Source: Candidatus Rifleibacteriota bacterium
GTDB taxonomy: Bacteria; Muiribacteriota; Ozemobacteria; Ozemobacterales; Ozemobacteraceae
Reading direction: 5' to 3'
NCBI GenBank assembly: GCA_012520995.1
Contig: JAAYNI010000067.1
Coordinates: 1-64,000, forward strand
Length of the DNA stretch: 64,000 nucleotides
Part shown: piece by piece, positions 51,790 to 60,412 of the stretch
How the letters are laid out: each line of letters begins with the position of its first letter
How positions within the stretch are numbered: the stretch's first letter is position 1
Program-made: the position numbers and the translations under genes
Notes under the pieces: generated by a model
Seen by the model: only the letters and a program-made list of their open reading frames with translations
Databases searched by the model: none
Told to the model about the DNA's origin: nothing

Positions 51790-52632
51790 ATGGATTATAT
51801 ATTTAAAATGCTAGAGTTCAGAAAGTTTTTCTACGAGGAAGATCCTGAAGCTATCACTGATATGCATTATTCGGCTGAAGCTCTTGAGGGTTCATGGTTT
51901 GACTCAGCAGTCACCTGCCAAATGCACAGCAAAATTGTAACAGATACTCCGGGCAGCACTTGGATAGTATCTTACAAAGGCATAGTTTTCGCACATGCGG
52001 ATCTAATTAAAAACCCTAATTCAGAAGGAGCAGTTTTCAACTTCAGAATTCACACTGATTATCGTTATCCTCAAGTCACGCGTATTATGCTCAATGGTTT
52101 GAAAGAAGAGGCGAAAAAGCGTGAGTGTTCTTCTTTAATCATTTATTCTGATCATCAACAGGTTGAAGATGCCATGGCTCATATAGGCGCTAAGCCCGAT
52201 CGCACTTATGCCTACTCCAGCACTCATGAAATTTATGGAGGCAAGCTTCTCAGAAATGAAAGAGTCGTTCTTCATAAAGACGACATAAGCAATATGAATC
52301 TGTACTCATTTATAGGTTTGCCTTTGCCCCCTCATTACTTGCTTAATAGAGCCTATTCGGCAGCTGATTATGCTGTTTTCAGTTTTCAAAAACCTGTTCT
52401 GTACAGAGTTACTCGCAAAGGACAAGTTTTTTATGCGTGTTTTGACGGCCGTGAGTGGTTTGTTTTCAAAGACGGAGACTTCAAAATAGAAGATAACCCC
52501 ATTCCCGACGTTCTCTGCACTTTGCATGAGCTGCAGCCAGGTTACATCATGCTTTCGGAAAAAGCGGCGGAACTTGCTTCTACGGTTCCGGTCGATGCTA
52601 AGAGGTTCAGAGATTATTATTGCCCTCTTTGA
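51790..52632 (+). CDS. GNAT-like acetyltransferase-fold protein, unknown substrate
   Basis: 280 residues. The N-terminal ~140 residues have the GNAT strand/helix pattern (STWIVSYKGIVFAHADLI, YRYPQVTRIMLNGLKEEAKK, LIIYSDHQQVEDAMAHIGAK); the acetyl-CoA loop is not canonical (no clear RxxGxG/A). The C-terminal half (~150-280) is a separate domain with VLYRVTRKGQVFYACFDGRE. GGAAGGAG is upstream of the ATG. It precedes the rimP operon but a strong promoter separates them. Confidence 0.6.
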   Translation: MDYIFKMLEFRKFFYEEDPEAITDMHYSAEALEGSWFDSAVTCQMHSKIVTDTPGSTWIVSYKGIVFAHADLIKNPNSEGAVFNFRIHTDYRYPQVTRIMLNGLKEEAKKRECSSLIIYSDHQQVEDAMAHIGAKPDRTYAYSSTHEIYGGKLLRNERVVLHKDDISNMNLYSFIGLPLPPHYLLNRAYSAADYAVFSFQKPVLYRVTRKGQVFYACFDGREWFVFKDGDFKIEDNPIPDVLCTLHELQPGYIMLSEKAAELASTVPVDAKRFRDYYCPL

Positions 52633-52657
52633 GGTTGTACAATCACCCCTCGCTTTC

Positions 52658-52686
52658 TTGCATTAATATTTAAAGTGTGATAATAT
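52658..52686 (+). promoter_or_regulatory. Promoter of the rimP-nusA-infB operon
   Basis: TTGCAT, 17-nt spacer, TAATAT (52681-52686), close to consensus. Leader of ~125 nt before rimP. Confidence 0.8.
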
Positions 52687-52769
52687 TGTCGTCGGTTTGA
52701 ATTGTCGCCTTGCAGTTGTATGTTTCCTTGCGAACATTGCCTGCAAAGGCAGATGACAAGCTTGAAAAG

Positions 52770-52790
52770 AGCCGCTTTATGCGGCTTTCT
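52770..52790 (+). promoter_or_regulatory. Attenuator-like hairpin in the rimP leader
   Basis: AGCCGC, loop TTTAT, GCGGCT, then TTCTGT. Placed between the operon promoter and rimP; NusA autocontrol of such operons is known in E. coli, so an attenuator is plausible. Confidence 0.45.
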
Positions 52791-52817
52791 GTAAATTTGC
52801 GAAAGGGGGCAGTCTTG

Positions 52818-53312
52818 ATGGAAGAGCTGACACAGCAAGTCATTGATGTTGTCTGGCGCTTGGTGGAAGAGAAAACCCCTTACGAGGTTTACGATGTGGC
52901 TTTCAGGCAGATGAACCGCCAAATGGTTCTCACGGTGTATATTGACTCTCCCGATGGCATAACCATCAGGGATTGTGAGACGGTTTCACGAACTTTGAGC
53001 GATTACCTGGATCAAAACGATCTCATACACAGGGCTTATACCTTGGAGGTCTCTTCGCCGGGAATTGAACGTCTTTTCAAACGACAGGTCGACTACGAGA
53101 GGCATGTGGGAAAGCTGGTGAAATGGCGCCTATATGACAAAGCCAAGAAAAAGAAAGAGGTTTTTCAAGCCAGGCTTCAGCAGTTTTCACCCGAAAAAAT
53201 AGTAGTCAGCACTGAAAAGGGGTTGCGAGAATTCGAATTAGGCGATGTGTTGGAGGCTAGAGCGGTATTTGAGTTTCCCGCTAAGCCGAAAAAGAAAGGG
53301 AAAAAGGGGTAG
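52818..53312 (+). CDS. rimP: Ribosome maturation factor RimP
   Basis: 164 residues; assists 30S subunit maturation. Two-domain RimP pattern: VWRLVEEKTPYEVYDVAFR, LTVYIDSPDGITIRDCETVS, YTLEVSSPGIERLFKRQVDY, then the Sm-like C-terminal domain and a Lys-rich tail. The start at 52818 (MEELTQQ) has AAAGGGGG upstream; longer in-frame starts include the leader hairpin and are rejected. nusA follows after 6 bp. Confidence 0.95.
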   Translation: MEELTQQVIDVVWRLVEEKTPYEVYDVAFRQMNRQMVLTVYIDSPDGITIRDCETVSRTLSDYLDQNDLIHRAYTLEVSSPGIERLFKRQVDYERHVGKLVKWRLYDKAKKKKEVFQARLQQFSPEKIVVSTEKGLREFELGDVLEARAVFEFPAKPKKKGKKG

Positions 53313-53318
53313 TCGAAC

Positions 53319-54404
53319 ATGAAAGTAGATATTAGAGAGGCATTGCGCGAACTTACAGACGAGAAGTCTATTCCGGTAGAAGTTTTAATTCAAGCGATTG
53401 AAGAAGCGCTTGCAGTTGCATATAAAAGAAATTTTGATTCTGACGAAGTAGTCAGAGTTTCTCTGGATGAGAAAAACGGAGAGTTTAAGGTCTACTCACG
53501 AAAGACAGTCGTAGAAGACGAAGCTTTTGAAGATCCTAACTCGGAATACTCTCTGACTCAGGCACAAAAGCTTGCTGATGGTGCAAAAGTTGGCAACATA
53601 ATTGAAAAAAACATCACTCCTCCTTCTTTTGGCCGAATTGCCGCACAAACGACCAGGCAAGTTGTCAGTCAGAAATTGCGTGAAGTGGAGCGTGACAGAG
53701 TTTCCGAAGAATATCGAAAACGTGTTGGAGAGCTGGTTACTGGCAAGGTTCAGCATGTTGATCGCGGAAATGTATATGTAGAGTTTGATAAGGCTATAGC
53801 TGTGCTTCAGAATAAAGATCAGATTCCTGGAGAATTCTTTAGGACAAACGACAGAATTAAAAGCTGCATTCAGGATGTAAAAGTGACTCCAAAGGGACCG
53901 CAAATCATTCTGACGCGCAATTCTTCCAAGTTTGTGGAACTTCTTTTCTCTCAAGCTGTTCCTGAGATAGCTGATGGGACAGTAGAAATAAAAGCCTCTT
54001 CAAGAGAGCCTGGCTTAAGAGTTAAACTTTCTGTTTATACGGAAGATGATAGAATAGATCCTTTGGGTGCTTGTGTTGGACTCAAAGGCAGCAGAATTAA
54101 AACTGTGGTTGATGAGCTTAACGGTGAAAAGATTGATATAGTCAAATACAGCGATAATCTTGTCGAATATGTAATGAATGCTCTTAGTCCAGCCAAAGTA
54201 AAAGAAGTAAGAGTAGATGAAGAAAACAGGACTGCTTTGGCGATTGTTCCGCAAAACCAATTGTCTTTGGCAATAGGCAAAGAAGGACAGAATGTTAAAC
54301 TCGCTTCCAAACTGACTGGAATTAAAATAGATATTAAAACAGAACAAGACATAGCTCAACAGGAACTGCCTGATGTGGGTGCAGATTCAGATAAAGAAGA
54401 TTAA
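53319..54404 (+). CDS. nusA: Transcription elongation/termination factor NusA
   Basis: 361 residues: N-terminal RNAP-binding domain (IQAIEEALAVAYKR), S1 domain (GELVTGKVQHVDRGNVYVEF), KH1 and KH2 (KASSREPGLRVKLSV, DPLGACVGLKGSRIKTVVDE, LAIGKEGQNVKLASKLTG). It lacks the C-terminal acidic repeats of E. coli NusA, like most non-proteobacterial homologues. Binds RNA polymerase and modulates pausing and termination. The usual ylxR/ylxQ genes between nusA and infB are absent. Confidence 0.96.
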   Translation: MKVDIREALRELTDEKSIPVEVLIQAIEEALAVAYKRNFDSDEVVRVSLDEKNGEFKVYSRKTVVEDEAFEDPNSEYSLTQAQKLADGAKVGNIIEKNITPPSFGRIAAQTTRQVVSQKLREVERDRVSEEYRKRVGELVTGKVQHVDRGNVYVEFDKAIAVLQNKDQIPGEFFRTNDRIKSCIQDVKVTPKGPQIILTRNSSKFVELLFSQAVPEIADGTVEIKASSREPGLRVKLSVYTEDDRIDPLGACVGLKGSRIKTVVDELNGEKIDIVKYSDNLVEYVMNALSPAKVKEVRVDEENRTALAIVPQNQLSLAIGKEGQNVKLASKLTGIKIDIKTEQDIAQQELPDVGADSDKED

Positions 54405-54435
54405 AACACTGACAACGACTGAATGGAGATAATGG

Positions 54436-56790
54436 ATGGGTATTAGAATATACGAAGCAGCAAAAAAATTTAAAATGAGTTCTTCGGAGTTGGTAGACCT
54501 TCTCCTGGAACTTGGTTATAAAGGTAAAACTAACGCATTGGCTACTCTTAAAGATGATATGTTGAAGCTTCTTGAAAAAAGATTTGCTTCATCAAAAAAG
54601 CCTGATGCAAGTCCGAAGTCAGTATCAAAAAAAGAAGTTATAAGTGATTCACCGCATATGAAAGACAAACAAGAAGAACCAGTCCCTGAAAAGAAGGCTC
54701 CTGAGGTTTCCATCCAACCTGAGGATCCTCCGCAGAAACCCTCCAAAAAGTCACTCAAGGGCGAGAAGAAGACCGAGAAACCGTATAAGTCATCAGCTTC
54801 ATACAGACACGATTCTGATGATGACGAGCTTGAGTCAGCCGATGGTATTACTATTATAAACACCACTGGCGGAAAAAAAGCTGAAAAAGTTCAAGGCAAA
54901 AAGAAACCTCCCAAGGGCAAAGCTCGCAGAGCACCTTTTTCTAAAAAAGTTCAGGCTGAACTCCAAGAAGAAGAGCGTCAAAAAGAAGAGACTCTTACGC
55001 ATTATAAGCATAAGTCAGAAGAAACTGAAGTGTCTGATTATCAGAGATTACAGATTCCTCCAAATCTGACTGTTACCGAGCTTGCAAAATATTTGGATGT
55101 TGAACCTGTTGTAGTAGTTAAAAAGCTCTTTTCAATGGGAATAGTTGCAAGTTTGAACCAGCGCCTCGATAAAGACAATATTCAACTGGTCGGAGCAGAA
55201 TTCGGCAAAGATATCGTTTTCAGAGAAAGTGTATTTGAAGAGGAACCCGATGAGGCGCCAGATGCTGAGGATGAATTGGTTCCAAGACCTCCGGTTGTGA
55301 CTGTTATGGGACACGTTGACCATGGCAAAACTTCTCTGATTGACTATATCAGAAAAGCCCATGTGGCAGCAGGCGAAGCAGGCGGAATAACTCAGCATAT
55401 AGGTGCATATCAAGTAAAGGTTCCTTCAGGCGGAGTTATAACATTCATAGACACGCCCGGTCACGAAGCTTTTACTGCCATGAGAGCTCAAGGAGCCATG
55501 GTAACCGACTTGGCTATTTTGATTGTGGCTGCTGATGACGGCGTTCAGCCTCAGACGGTTGAAGCTATTCACCACGCGCAAGCGGCGAATGTGCATATAA
55601 TAGTGGCTATAAACAAGATTGATAAGCCAGAAGCCAATGTGGACAGAGTTAAACAGCAGCTGATGCAACATAACTTGATTGCGGAAGAGTGGGGCGGTCA
55701 AGTGACTATGGTTCCGATATCCGCTAAAAAAGGCACGGGTATTGATGATTTGCTTGAAATGGTGCTTTTGCAAGCTGAGATGCTTGAGCTGAAAGCTAAT
55801 CCTAAAAAACACGCAACAGGCGTGGTTATAGAAGCCAGATTAGAACATGGCATGGGAGCTACAGCTACTGTTCTCGTACGAAATGGCACTATACGCAAGG
55901 GTGATGATATCATCTGTGGCACCTCTTTTGGCAGAGTCAAAGCTCTTATCAACGATGCGGGCAAAAGGGTGAAAGAAGCTGGTCCCGCTATGCCCATTAA
56001 AGTTATGGGTTTGAACGATGTTCCGCGAGTCGGCGATCAAATGGCTGTAGTGGAAAGCGCTAAATTTGCTAGATACGTGGGCGAACTTCGACAGCAGAGA
56101 GACAGAGAAGAACGTTTGGCTCGTGATAACAAGATCAAACTTGCTGATTTGTTCAAACGTGTCACAGAGGGCGAAGCTAAAGAGCTTAATATTATTATTA
56201 AAGCTGACGTCCAGGGTTCGGCCGGAGCGATCAGAGACTCCTTGGAAGGTCTTGGTAACGACGAAGTGAAAGTCAATGTTATTCACTCGGCTGTTGGTCC
56301 CGTCGTAGAAACAGACGTGAACTTGGCTTCTGCCAGCAATGCGATTATAGTTGGTTTCCACGTTAGAGTAATGCCGCATGTCATGGAACTTGCAAAAGCT
56401 GAAGGCGTTGAAATAAAAACCTTCAGAATTATTTATGACATAGTGGATGCTGTGAAAATGGCTCTTAAAGGCTTGTATGAGCCTGTTTATGAAGAAGAAG
56501 TCATTGGCAGCGCTGAAGTCAGAAAAGTCTATAAAGTTTCTGGCGTTGGTTCTATATGCGGTTCCTATGTTCTCCATGGAATTGTAAACCGACAGGCTTC
56601 TGTCAGAGTTATGCGCGACGGAATAGAAGTTTACGCTGGCAAATTAGGTTCTTTGAAACGCTTCAAAGATGACGTTAGAGAAGTGAACAGCGGTTACGAA
56701 TGCGGCATTAGTGTGCAGAACTTCAACGATGTGAAAGAAGGCGACGTTCTGGAATTCTTTAAACTCAAAGAAGTAGAAAGAACCATTTGA
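54436..56790 (+). CDS. infB: Translation initiation factor IF-2
   Basis: 784 residues. IF2 N-terminal domain (RIYEAAKKFKMSSSELVDLL), a long charged linker (~60-200), a second IF2_N-like part (PPNLTVTELAKYLDVEP), then the GTPase domain: G1 GHVDHGKTSL, G2 GGITQHIGAY, G3 DTPGHEAF, G4 NKID, followed by domains II, III and IV (GTSFGRVKALINDAGKRV, KADVQGSAGAI). Delivers initiator tRNA to the 30S subunit. GGAGATAATGG precedes the coding start. Confidence 0.97.
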   Translation: MGIRIYEAAKKFKMSSSELVDLLLELGYKGKTNALATLKDDMLKLLEKRFASSKKPDASPKSVSKKEVISDSPHMKDKQEEPVPEKKAPEVSIQPEDPPQKPSKKSLKGEKKTEKPYKSSASYRHDSDDDELESADGITIINTTGGKKAEKVQGKKKPPKGKARRAPFSKKVQAELQEEERQKEETLTHYKHKSEETEVSDYQRLQIPPNLTVTELAKYLDVEPVVVVKKLFSMGIVASLNQRLDKDNIQLVGAEFGKDIVFRESVFEEEPDEAPDAEDELVPRPPVVTVMGHVDHGKTSLIDYIRKAHVAAGEAGGITQHIGAYQVKVPSGGVITFIDTPGHEAFTAMRAQGAMVTDLAILIVAADDGVQPQTVEAIHHAQAANVHIIVAINKIDKPEANVDRVKQQLMQHNLIAEEWGGQVTMVPISAKKGTGIDDLLEMVLLQAEMLELKANPKKHATGVVIEARLEHGMGATATVLVRNGTIRKGDDIICGTSFGRVKALINDAGKRVKEAGPAMPIKVMGLNDVPRVGDQMAVVESAKFARYVGELRQQRDREERLARDNKIKLADLFKRVTEGEAKELNIIIKADVQGSAGAIRDSLEGLGNDEVKVNVIHSAVGPVVETDVNLASASNAIIVGFHVRVMPHVMELAKAEGVEIKTFRIIYDIVDAVKMALKGLYEPVYEEEVIGSAEVRKVYKVSGVGSICGSYVLHGIVNRQASVRVMRDGIEVYAGKLGSLKRFKDDVREVNSGYECGISVQNFNDVKEGDVLEFFKLKEVERTI

Positions 56791-56800
56791 GCATAGAGAT

Positions 56801-57139
56801 ATGACCAGAAGACAGGAACGAGTATCGGCTCTCATAATGCGCGATCTATCTGAGATTATCCAAAGAAGGTTGCAAGATCCTCGTATTAAAAATGTTCACA
56901 TTGTAAACATTGAGATAAGCCCGGATTTCAGTTTTGCTAAAGTTTATTACAGCTTTCTGGGCGAATCTGAACAGTGTGACGAGATACAAAAAGGCCTTGA
57001 TTCGGCAAAAGGCTTCATGAGGCGTGAGCTGAAGAAAAAGCTTGATTTACGAGTGATACCCGAGCTTGCCTTTTTCTATGATTCCTCTGTCAAGAGGGGT
57101 GATCATATATTGGAGCTTCTCAAAAAAATCAACAACTAA
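56801..57139 (+). CDS. rbfA: Ribosome-binding factor A
   Basis: 112 residues, single KH-like domain: ALIMRDLSEIIQRRLQDPRI, VHIVNIEISPDFSFAKVYYS, FMRRELKKKLDLRVIPELAF, and DHILELLKKI. Needed for 16S rRNA 5'-end processing in cold. Ten bp after infB, in its usual place. Confidence 0.95.
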   Translation: MTRRQERVSALIMRDLSEIIQRRLQDPRIKNVHIVNIEISPDFSFAKVYYSFLGESEQCDEIQKGLDSAKGFMRRELKKKLDLRVIPELAFFYDSSVKRGDHILELLKKINN

Positions 57140-57172
57140 TTTTATATACAGCAACAGAATAGGACACACCAC

Positions 57173-58195
57173 ATGCCAATGCCATTAATCCCTGCGGAAT
57201 TTGAAGAACTTATTAAACAAGCAGCTGAAGAGCTGAATAAAGCGAAAACTGTTTTTGCCATTGCACATCCATTTGCTGATGGTGACGCTTTGGGTTCTCA
57301 ACTTGCTCTTTGGCATTTCTGTGAAGAAAACGACAAAGAATGTCTTTGCTTGAACTTTGATCCTATACCTGAGCAGATATCTTGGCTGGACGGTTCAGAA
57401 TACTGCGTCGATCATCTCCCCGAAGGTAAAACTTTTGATCTGGGTTTTTTAATGGAAACCACTGATGCCTCCAGAATGGGGGACAGAGTTCGCTTTTTTG
57501 AACGTGCGGCCAAGACAATACATCTGGATCATCACGTAAAAGTTAAAGGCTTAGCTGACTTGAATATTCTTGACGAGAAGGCTTCTTCAACCTGTGAAAT
57601 TCTTTATCACGTTTTGAGAGCAACGGGCAAGCCTATGTCTAAAGCTGCGGCTGAAGCTCTTTACGTCGGAATTGTCACAGATACTGGCAACTTTAGGCAT
57701 AAAAGCACGACTCCTGCAGCTCATCATATTACAGGCAAGCTTATTGAAGATTTTGACTTGGATACTGATGAAATTTACAAAAAAGTTTACGATTCTACCA
57801 ACTATCAGCGTGTCATGCTTCACGGACTTTCGATGTCCAGATGCCGCCTTGAAAATGATGGCAAAATAATACACAGTTATTTGAAGCTTGAAGATTTTGA
57901 AAAGCTCAATGCTAATGAAGCCGAAGCAGACGGAGCAATACGCAATTATACCAATTGCAAGGGAGTTGAAGTTGCTTTGCTTTTCAAGGAAGTGGAAGGC
58001 GGCAAAGTCAAGATCAGCTTTAGGTCAACCGGCAATATAAATGTTATGCAAATCGCTAAAAAGTATTCCGGCGGCGGCCATGTCTTGGCAGCAGGCGCCA
58101 CAGCTGAAGGCAGTGTTGAAAGTGTAACCAAAGATGTTATAGCTGCTTGTTGCGAGGCATTGAAGGAATATGAAGGTAACTCAGGGAGAAGTTAG
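57173..58195 (+). CDS. nrnA: DHH-family oligoribonuclease/phosphatase (NrnA-like)
   Basis: 340 residues. DHH motifs for metal binding: AHPFADGDALGSQ, LMETTDASR, HLDHHVKVKG, VTDTGNFRHK, and the DHHA1 substrate motif SGGGHVLAAG. NrnA homologues degrade nano-RNA and pAp or cyclic dinucleotide products; position between rbfA and truB is conserved in many bacteria. Overlaps truB by 26 nt. Confidence 0.93.
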   Translation: MPMPLIPAEFEELIKQAAEELNKAKTVFAIAHPFADGDALGSQLALWHFCEENDKECLCLNFDPIPEQISWLDGSEYCVDHLPEGKTFDLGFLMETTDASRMGDRVRFFERAAKTIHLDHHVKVKGLADLNILDEKASSTCEILYHVLRATGKPMSKAAAEALYVGIVTDTGNFRHKSTTPAAHHITGKLIEDFDLDTDEIYKKVYDSTNYQRVMLHGLSMSRCRLENDGKIIHSYLKLEDFEKLNANEAEADGAIRNYTNCKGVEVALLFKEVEGGKVKISFRSTGNINVMQIAKKYSGGGHVLAAGATAEGSVESVTKDVIAACCEALKEYEGNSGRS

Positions 58196-59129
58196 CGGAC
58201 TGCTTGTTGTAGACAAGCCAAAAGGCTGGACTTCTCATGATGTGATTGCGAAGATCCGAAGAAAGTTTAAGGTCAAATGTGGCCATTCGGGAACATTGGA
58301 TCCTATGGCAACAGGTGTTTTGCTGGTTTTTACCGAGAAGGCTCTGAAGCTTTTAAGTCTTATTGAGCCTGAAGAAATGGATAAAACCTACAGTTTTGTA
58401 GTCACTTTGGGTGCAACTACCGACACTTATGATGCTGAGGGCACAGTAGTCAGCCGTTTTGAAGGCGAGATTGATTTCACTCCTGAAGAACTTGAAAAAG
58501 CCGTTAAGGCTTTCACAGGAACTATTAAACAGACACCGCCAGATTTTTCGGCAGTCAAAATAAAAGGTCAGCCTGCTTACAAGCTTGCCAGAAAAGGCAA
58601 AGAAGTAACAATACCTCCCAGAGAAGTGCATGTGGAGTCTTTGGAATGCTTAGAAGATTTTGTCGAGAACGGAGAACGCAAGCTTCGTATGCGAGTCTCC
58701 TGTTCAAGGGGGACTTATATAAGATCCTTGGCTCATGATTTAGCAGCAAATCTGGGATTTGGCGGGCATCTCTCTTTTCTTAGACGCGAGAGGGTGGGGC
58801 GCTGGTCAGAAGATATGGCTATAAGCATGGAAATCTTGGAAAACACTGAAAACTTTGCTTTAACACCTTCTTTTATACAAGATAAGGAGCTTACTGGTTT
58901 TCCTAAACTTATAGTAACAGAGGATGGTGAGAGAAATGTTTCAAATGGAAGAAAAATTTTCTTATCCGATATTCTTTCTGTGAAACCAGGTGAAAAAGAT
59001 TCTCCTTATACAGATGTTCTCAGTAAAGACGGAGACCTTATTGCGGTTTATGAGATTACTTCGGAGTCTTCTTCTGACGGAACTTTGTCGTGTTTTAAAC
59101 CTGTAAAGGTGTTTAATGCTGGCAACTAA
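58170..59129 (+). CDS. truB: tRNA pseudouridine55 synthase
   Basis: 319 residues. LLVVDKPKGWTSHDV, the catalytic GHSGTLDPMATGVLLV with the conserved Asp, TYSFVVTLGATTDTYDAEG, QTPPDFSAVKIKGQPAYKLA and SCSRGTYIRSLAHDLA. The C-terminal part is a PUA-like domain. Overlaps nrnA by 26 nt and ribF by 14 nt, so translation is coupled. Confidence 0.96.
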   Translation: MKVTQGEVSGLLVVDKPKGWTSHDVIAKIRRKFKVKCGHSGTLDPMATGVLLVFTEKALKLLSLIEPEEMDKTYSFVVTLGATTDTYDAEGTVVSRFEGEIDFTPEELEKAVKAFTGTIKQTPPDFSAVKIKGQPAYKLARKGKEVTIPPREVHVESLECLEDFVENGERKLRMRVSCSRGTYIRSLAHDLAANLGFGGHLSFLRRERVGRWSEDMAISMEILENTENFALTPSFIQDKELTGFPKLIVTEDGERNVSNGRKIFLSDILSVKPGEKDSPYTDVLSKDGDLIAVYEITSESSSDGTLSCFKPVKVFNAGN

Positions 59130-60081
59130 CTGCGAAATACACGAACTTTGTGCTTTGCCTGAACCTTTAATGCCAGCAGTTTATGCTATTGGAGTTTTTG
59201 ACGGAGTACATATAGGCCATAAGGAATTGATTCGCCGTATGGCGGAATATGCTCAGGACAACTCTTTTGTGCCAGGAGTTTTTACTTATTCGAATTCGCC
59301 GCGAGAAATGCTTTCTCCTGAGACCTTTCCTGGCTATATAACTGATTTTTCTGAAAAGTTGAGGTTGCTTGAAGAAGCTGGTGCAAAAAGAATAGTATAC
59401 AGAACCTTTGATAGAGATTTTGCTTCCAAAAGCGCTGAATATTTTATACAGGAAGTACTTCTCAAAAAACTTGCTGCTAAAGCTGTTTTTGTGGGTTTTA
59501 ACTTTAGATTTGGCTCAGGCAGAACCAAAGGAGCGGAATATCTTTCAGAAGCCCTCAAAATAGCAGGTTGTGAATGTTTTATTATGGAACCCTATGAGTA
59601 TAGAGAAATGCAGATTTCTTCTACATTAATTCGCAGAAAGATTCATAGAGGCGATTTTCCATGCGTTGAGTTTATGCTCGGACGTAAAATTAGCTTTGAG
59701 GGCAAAGTTATAAGCGGCAATCGTATTGCGAGACGTTTGGGTTATCCCACCGCCAACATTTCAGTTGAAGATTCACATCTTGTATTGCCTGCCAACGGTG
59801 TTTATTCTGCAGTTGCAGAAGTTGCCGGGAAAAAATATGCGTCTGCAGCTAATCTGGGCATGCGACCTACTTTTAACGGTAAAGTTAAACTTCTTGAGGT
59901 TCACCTCTTTGACTTTTCCGGAGACTTATACGGAAAAGTCATCAAAGTCAGATTTATCAATAAAATACGTGACGAGGTTAAATTTCCATCCGAAGAAGCT
60001 TTAAAAGAACAGCTTTTCCAAGATGAAGAGAACATCCGACAAATGCTTGCAACGCCTCTTCTGCCTCATTGCCAAGGCTAG
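59116..60081 (+). CDS. ribF: Bifunctional riboflavin kinase / FAD synthetase
   Basis: 321 residues. FAD synthetase domain first (AIGVFDGVHIGHKELIR, FVGFNFRFGSGRTKGAEYL, ISSTLIRRKIHRGD), riboflavin kinase domain second (GNRIARRLGYPTANISVE, NLGMRPTFNG, EVHLFDFSGDLYG). Makes FMN and FAD. Last gene of the operon in its usual position after truB. Its TAG stop (60079-60081) is part of the left end of a mosaic repeat. Confidence 0.96.
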   Translation: MLATNCEIHELCALPEPLMPAVYAIGVFDGVHIGHKELIRRMAEYAQDNSFVPGVFTYSNSPREMLSPETFPGYITDFSEKLRLLEEAGAKRIVYRTFDRDFASKSAEYFIQEVLLKKLAAKAVFVGFNFRFGSGRTKGAEYLSEALKIAGCECFIMEPYEYREMQISSTLIRRKIHRGDFPCVEFMLGRKISFEGKVISGNRIARRLGYPTANISVEDSHLVLPANGVYSAVAEVAGKKYASAANLGMRPTFNGKVKLLEVHLFDFSGDLYGKVIKVRFINKIRDEVKFPSEEALKEQLFQDEENIRQMLATPLLPHCQG

Positions 60082-60270
60082 TGCTTTGTTGCAGCCAATA
60101 CTTCTCTATTCAATGACAAGCAAGACAACAAATTATTCATGGTTATTTGATGCAACAATCGCACTAGAGGGAGTAGGGCGTAGGGGGTAGAGGGTAGTCA
60201 AATACTTTTCAACTCAATTTTTGGACAGACAACTGCTTTAAGATATTAAAAGTTGTTTACATAATAAAAA
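60078..60270 (+). repeat. Mosaic intergenic repeat (locus 10)
   Basis: The clearest 90-bp unit: CTAGTGCTTTGTTGCA at 60078-60093 is nearly the reverse complement of TGCAACAATCGCACTAG at 60151-60167. Then the 7-mer run GTAGGGC GTAGGGG GTAGAGG GTAGTCA, and the AT-rich block (CAACTCAATTTTTGGACAG, ACTGCTTTAAGAT, AAAAGTTGTTTAC). Confidence 0.78.
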
Positions 60271-60305
60271 TTATTTTGATGATGTATTTTTTTCGTTTTT
60301 TTTAT

Positions 60306-60325
60306 CTTGTTTCATGTGAAACAAG
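60306..60325. promoter_or_regulatory. parS-like palindrome
   Basis: CTTGTTTCATGTGAAACAAG: two 9-bp arms around TG. The inner 16 bp (60308-60323) match the bacterial parS consensus TGTTTCACGTGAAACA at 15 positions. It could instead be an operator for brnQ. Confidence 0.5.
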
Positions 60326-60350
60326 AAAATCATTTTAATATTTACATGAG

Positions 60351-60378
60351 TTGATCTTGGCAAAGATTATGATAAAAT
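60351..60378 (+). promoter_or_regulatory. Probable brnQ promoter
   Basis: TTGATC, 16-nt spacer, TAAAAT (60373-60378), 34 bp before the ATG; AAGGAATGAGG precedes the start codon. Confidence 0.6.
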
Positions 60379-60412
60379 CTTTTTGTAGAAAAAATACAAG
60401 GAATGAGGATAT

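Noticed and set aside
60082-60412. Riboswitch or T-box before brnQ
   Set aside because: No T-box TGGN motif or known riboswitch core is visible; the gap is explained by the repeat, the palindrome and a promoter.
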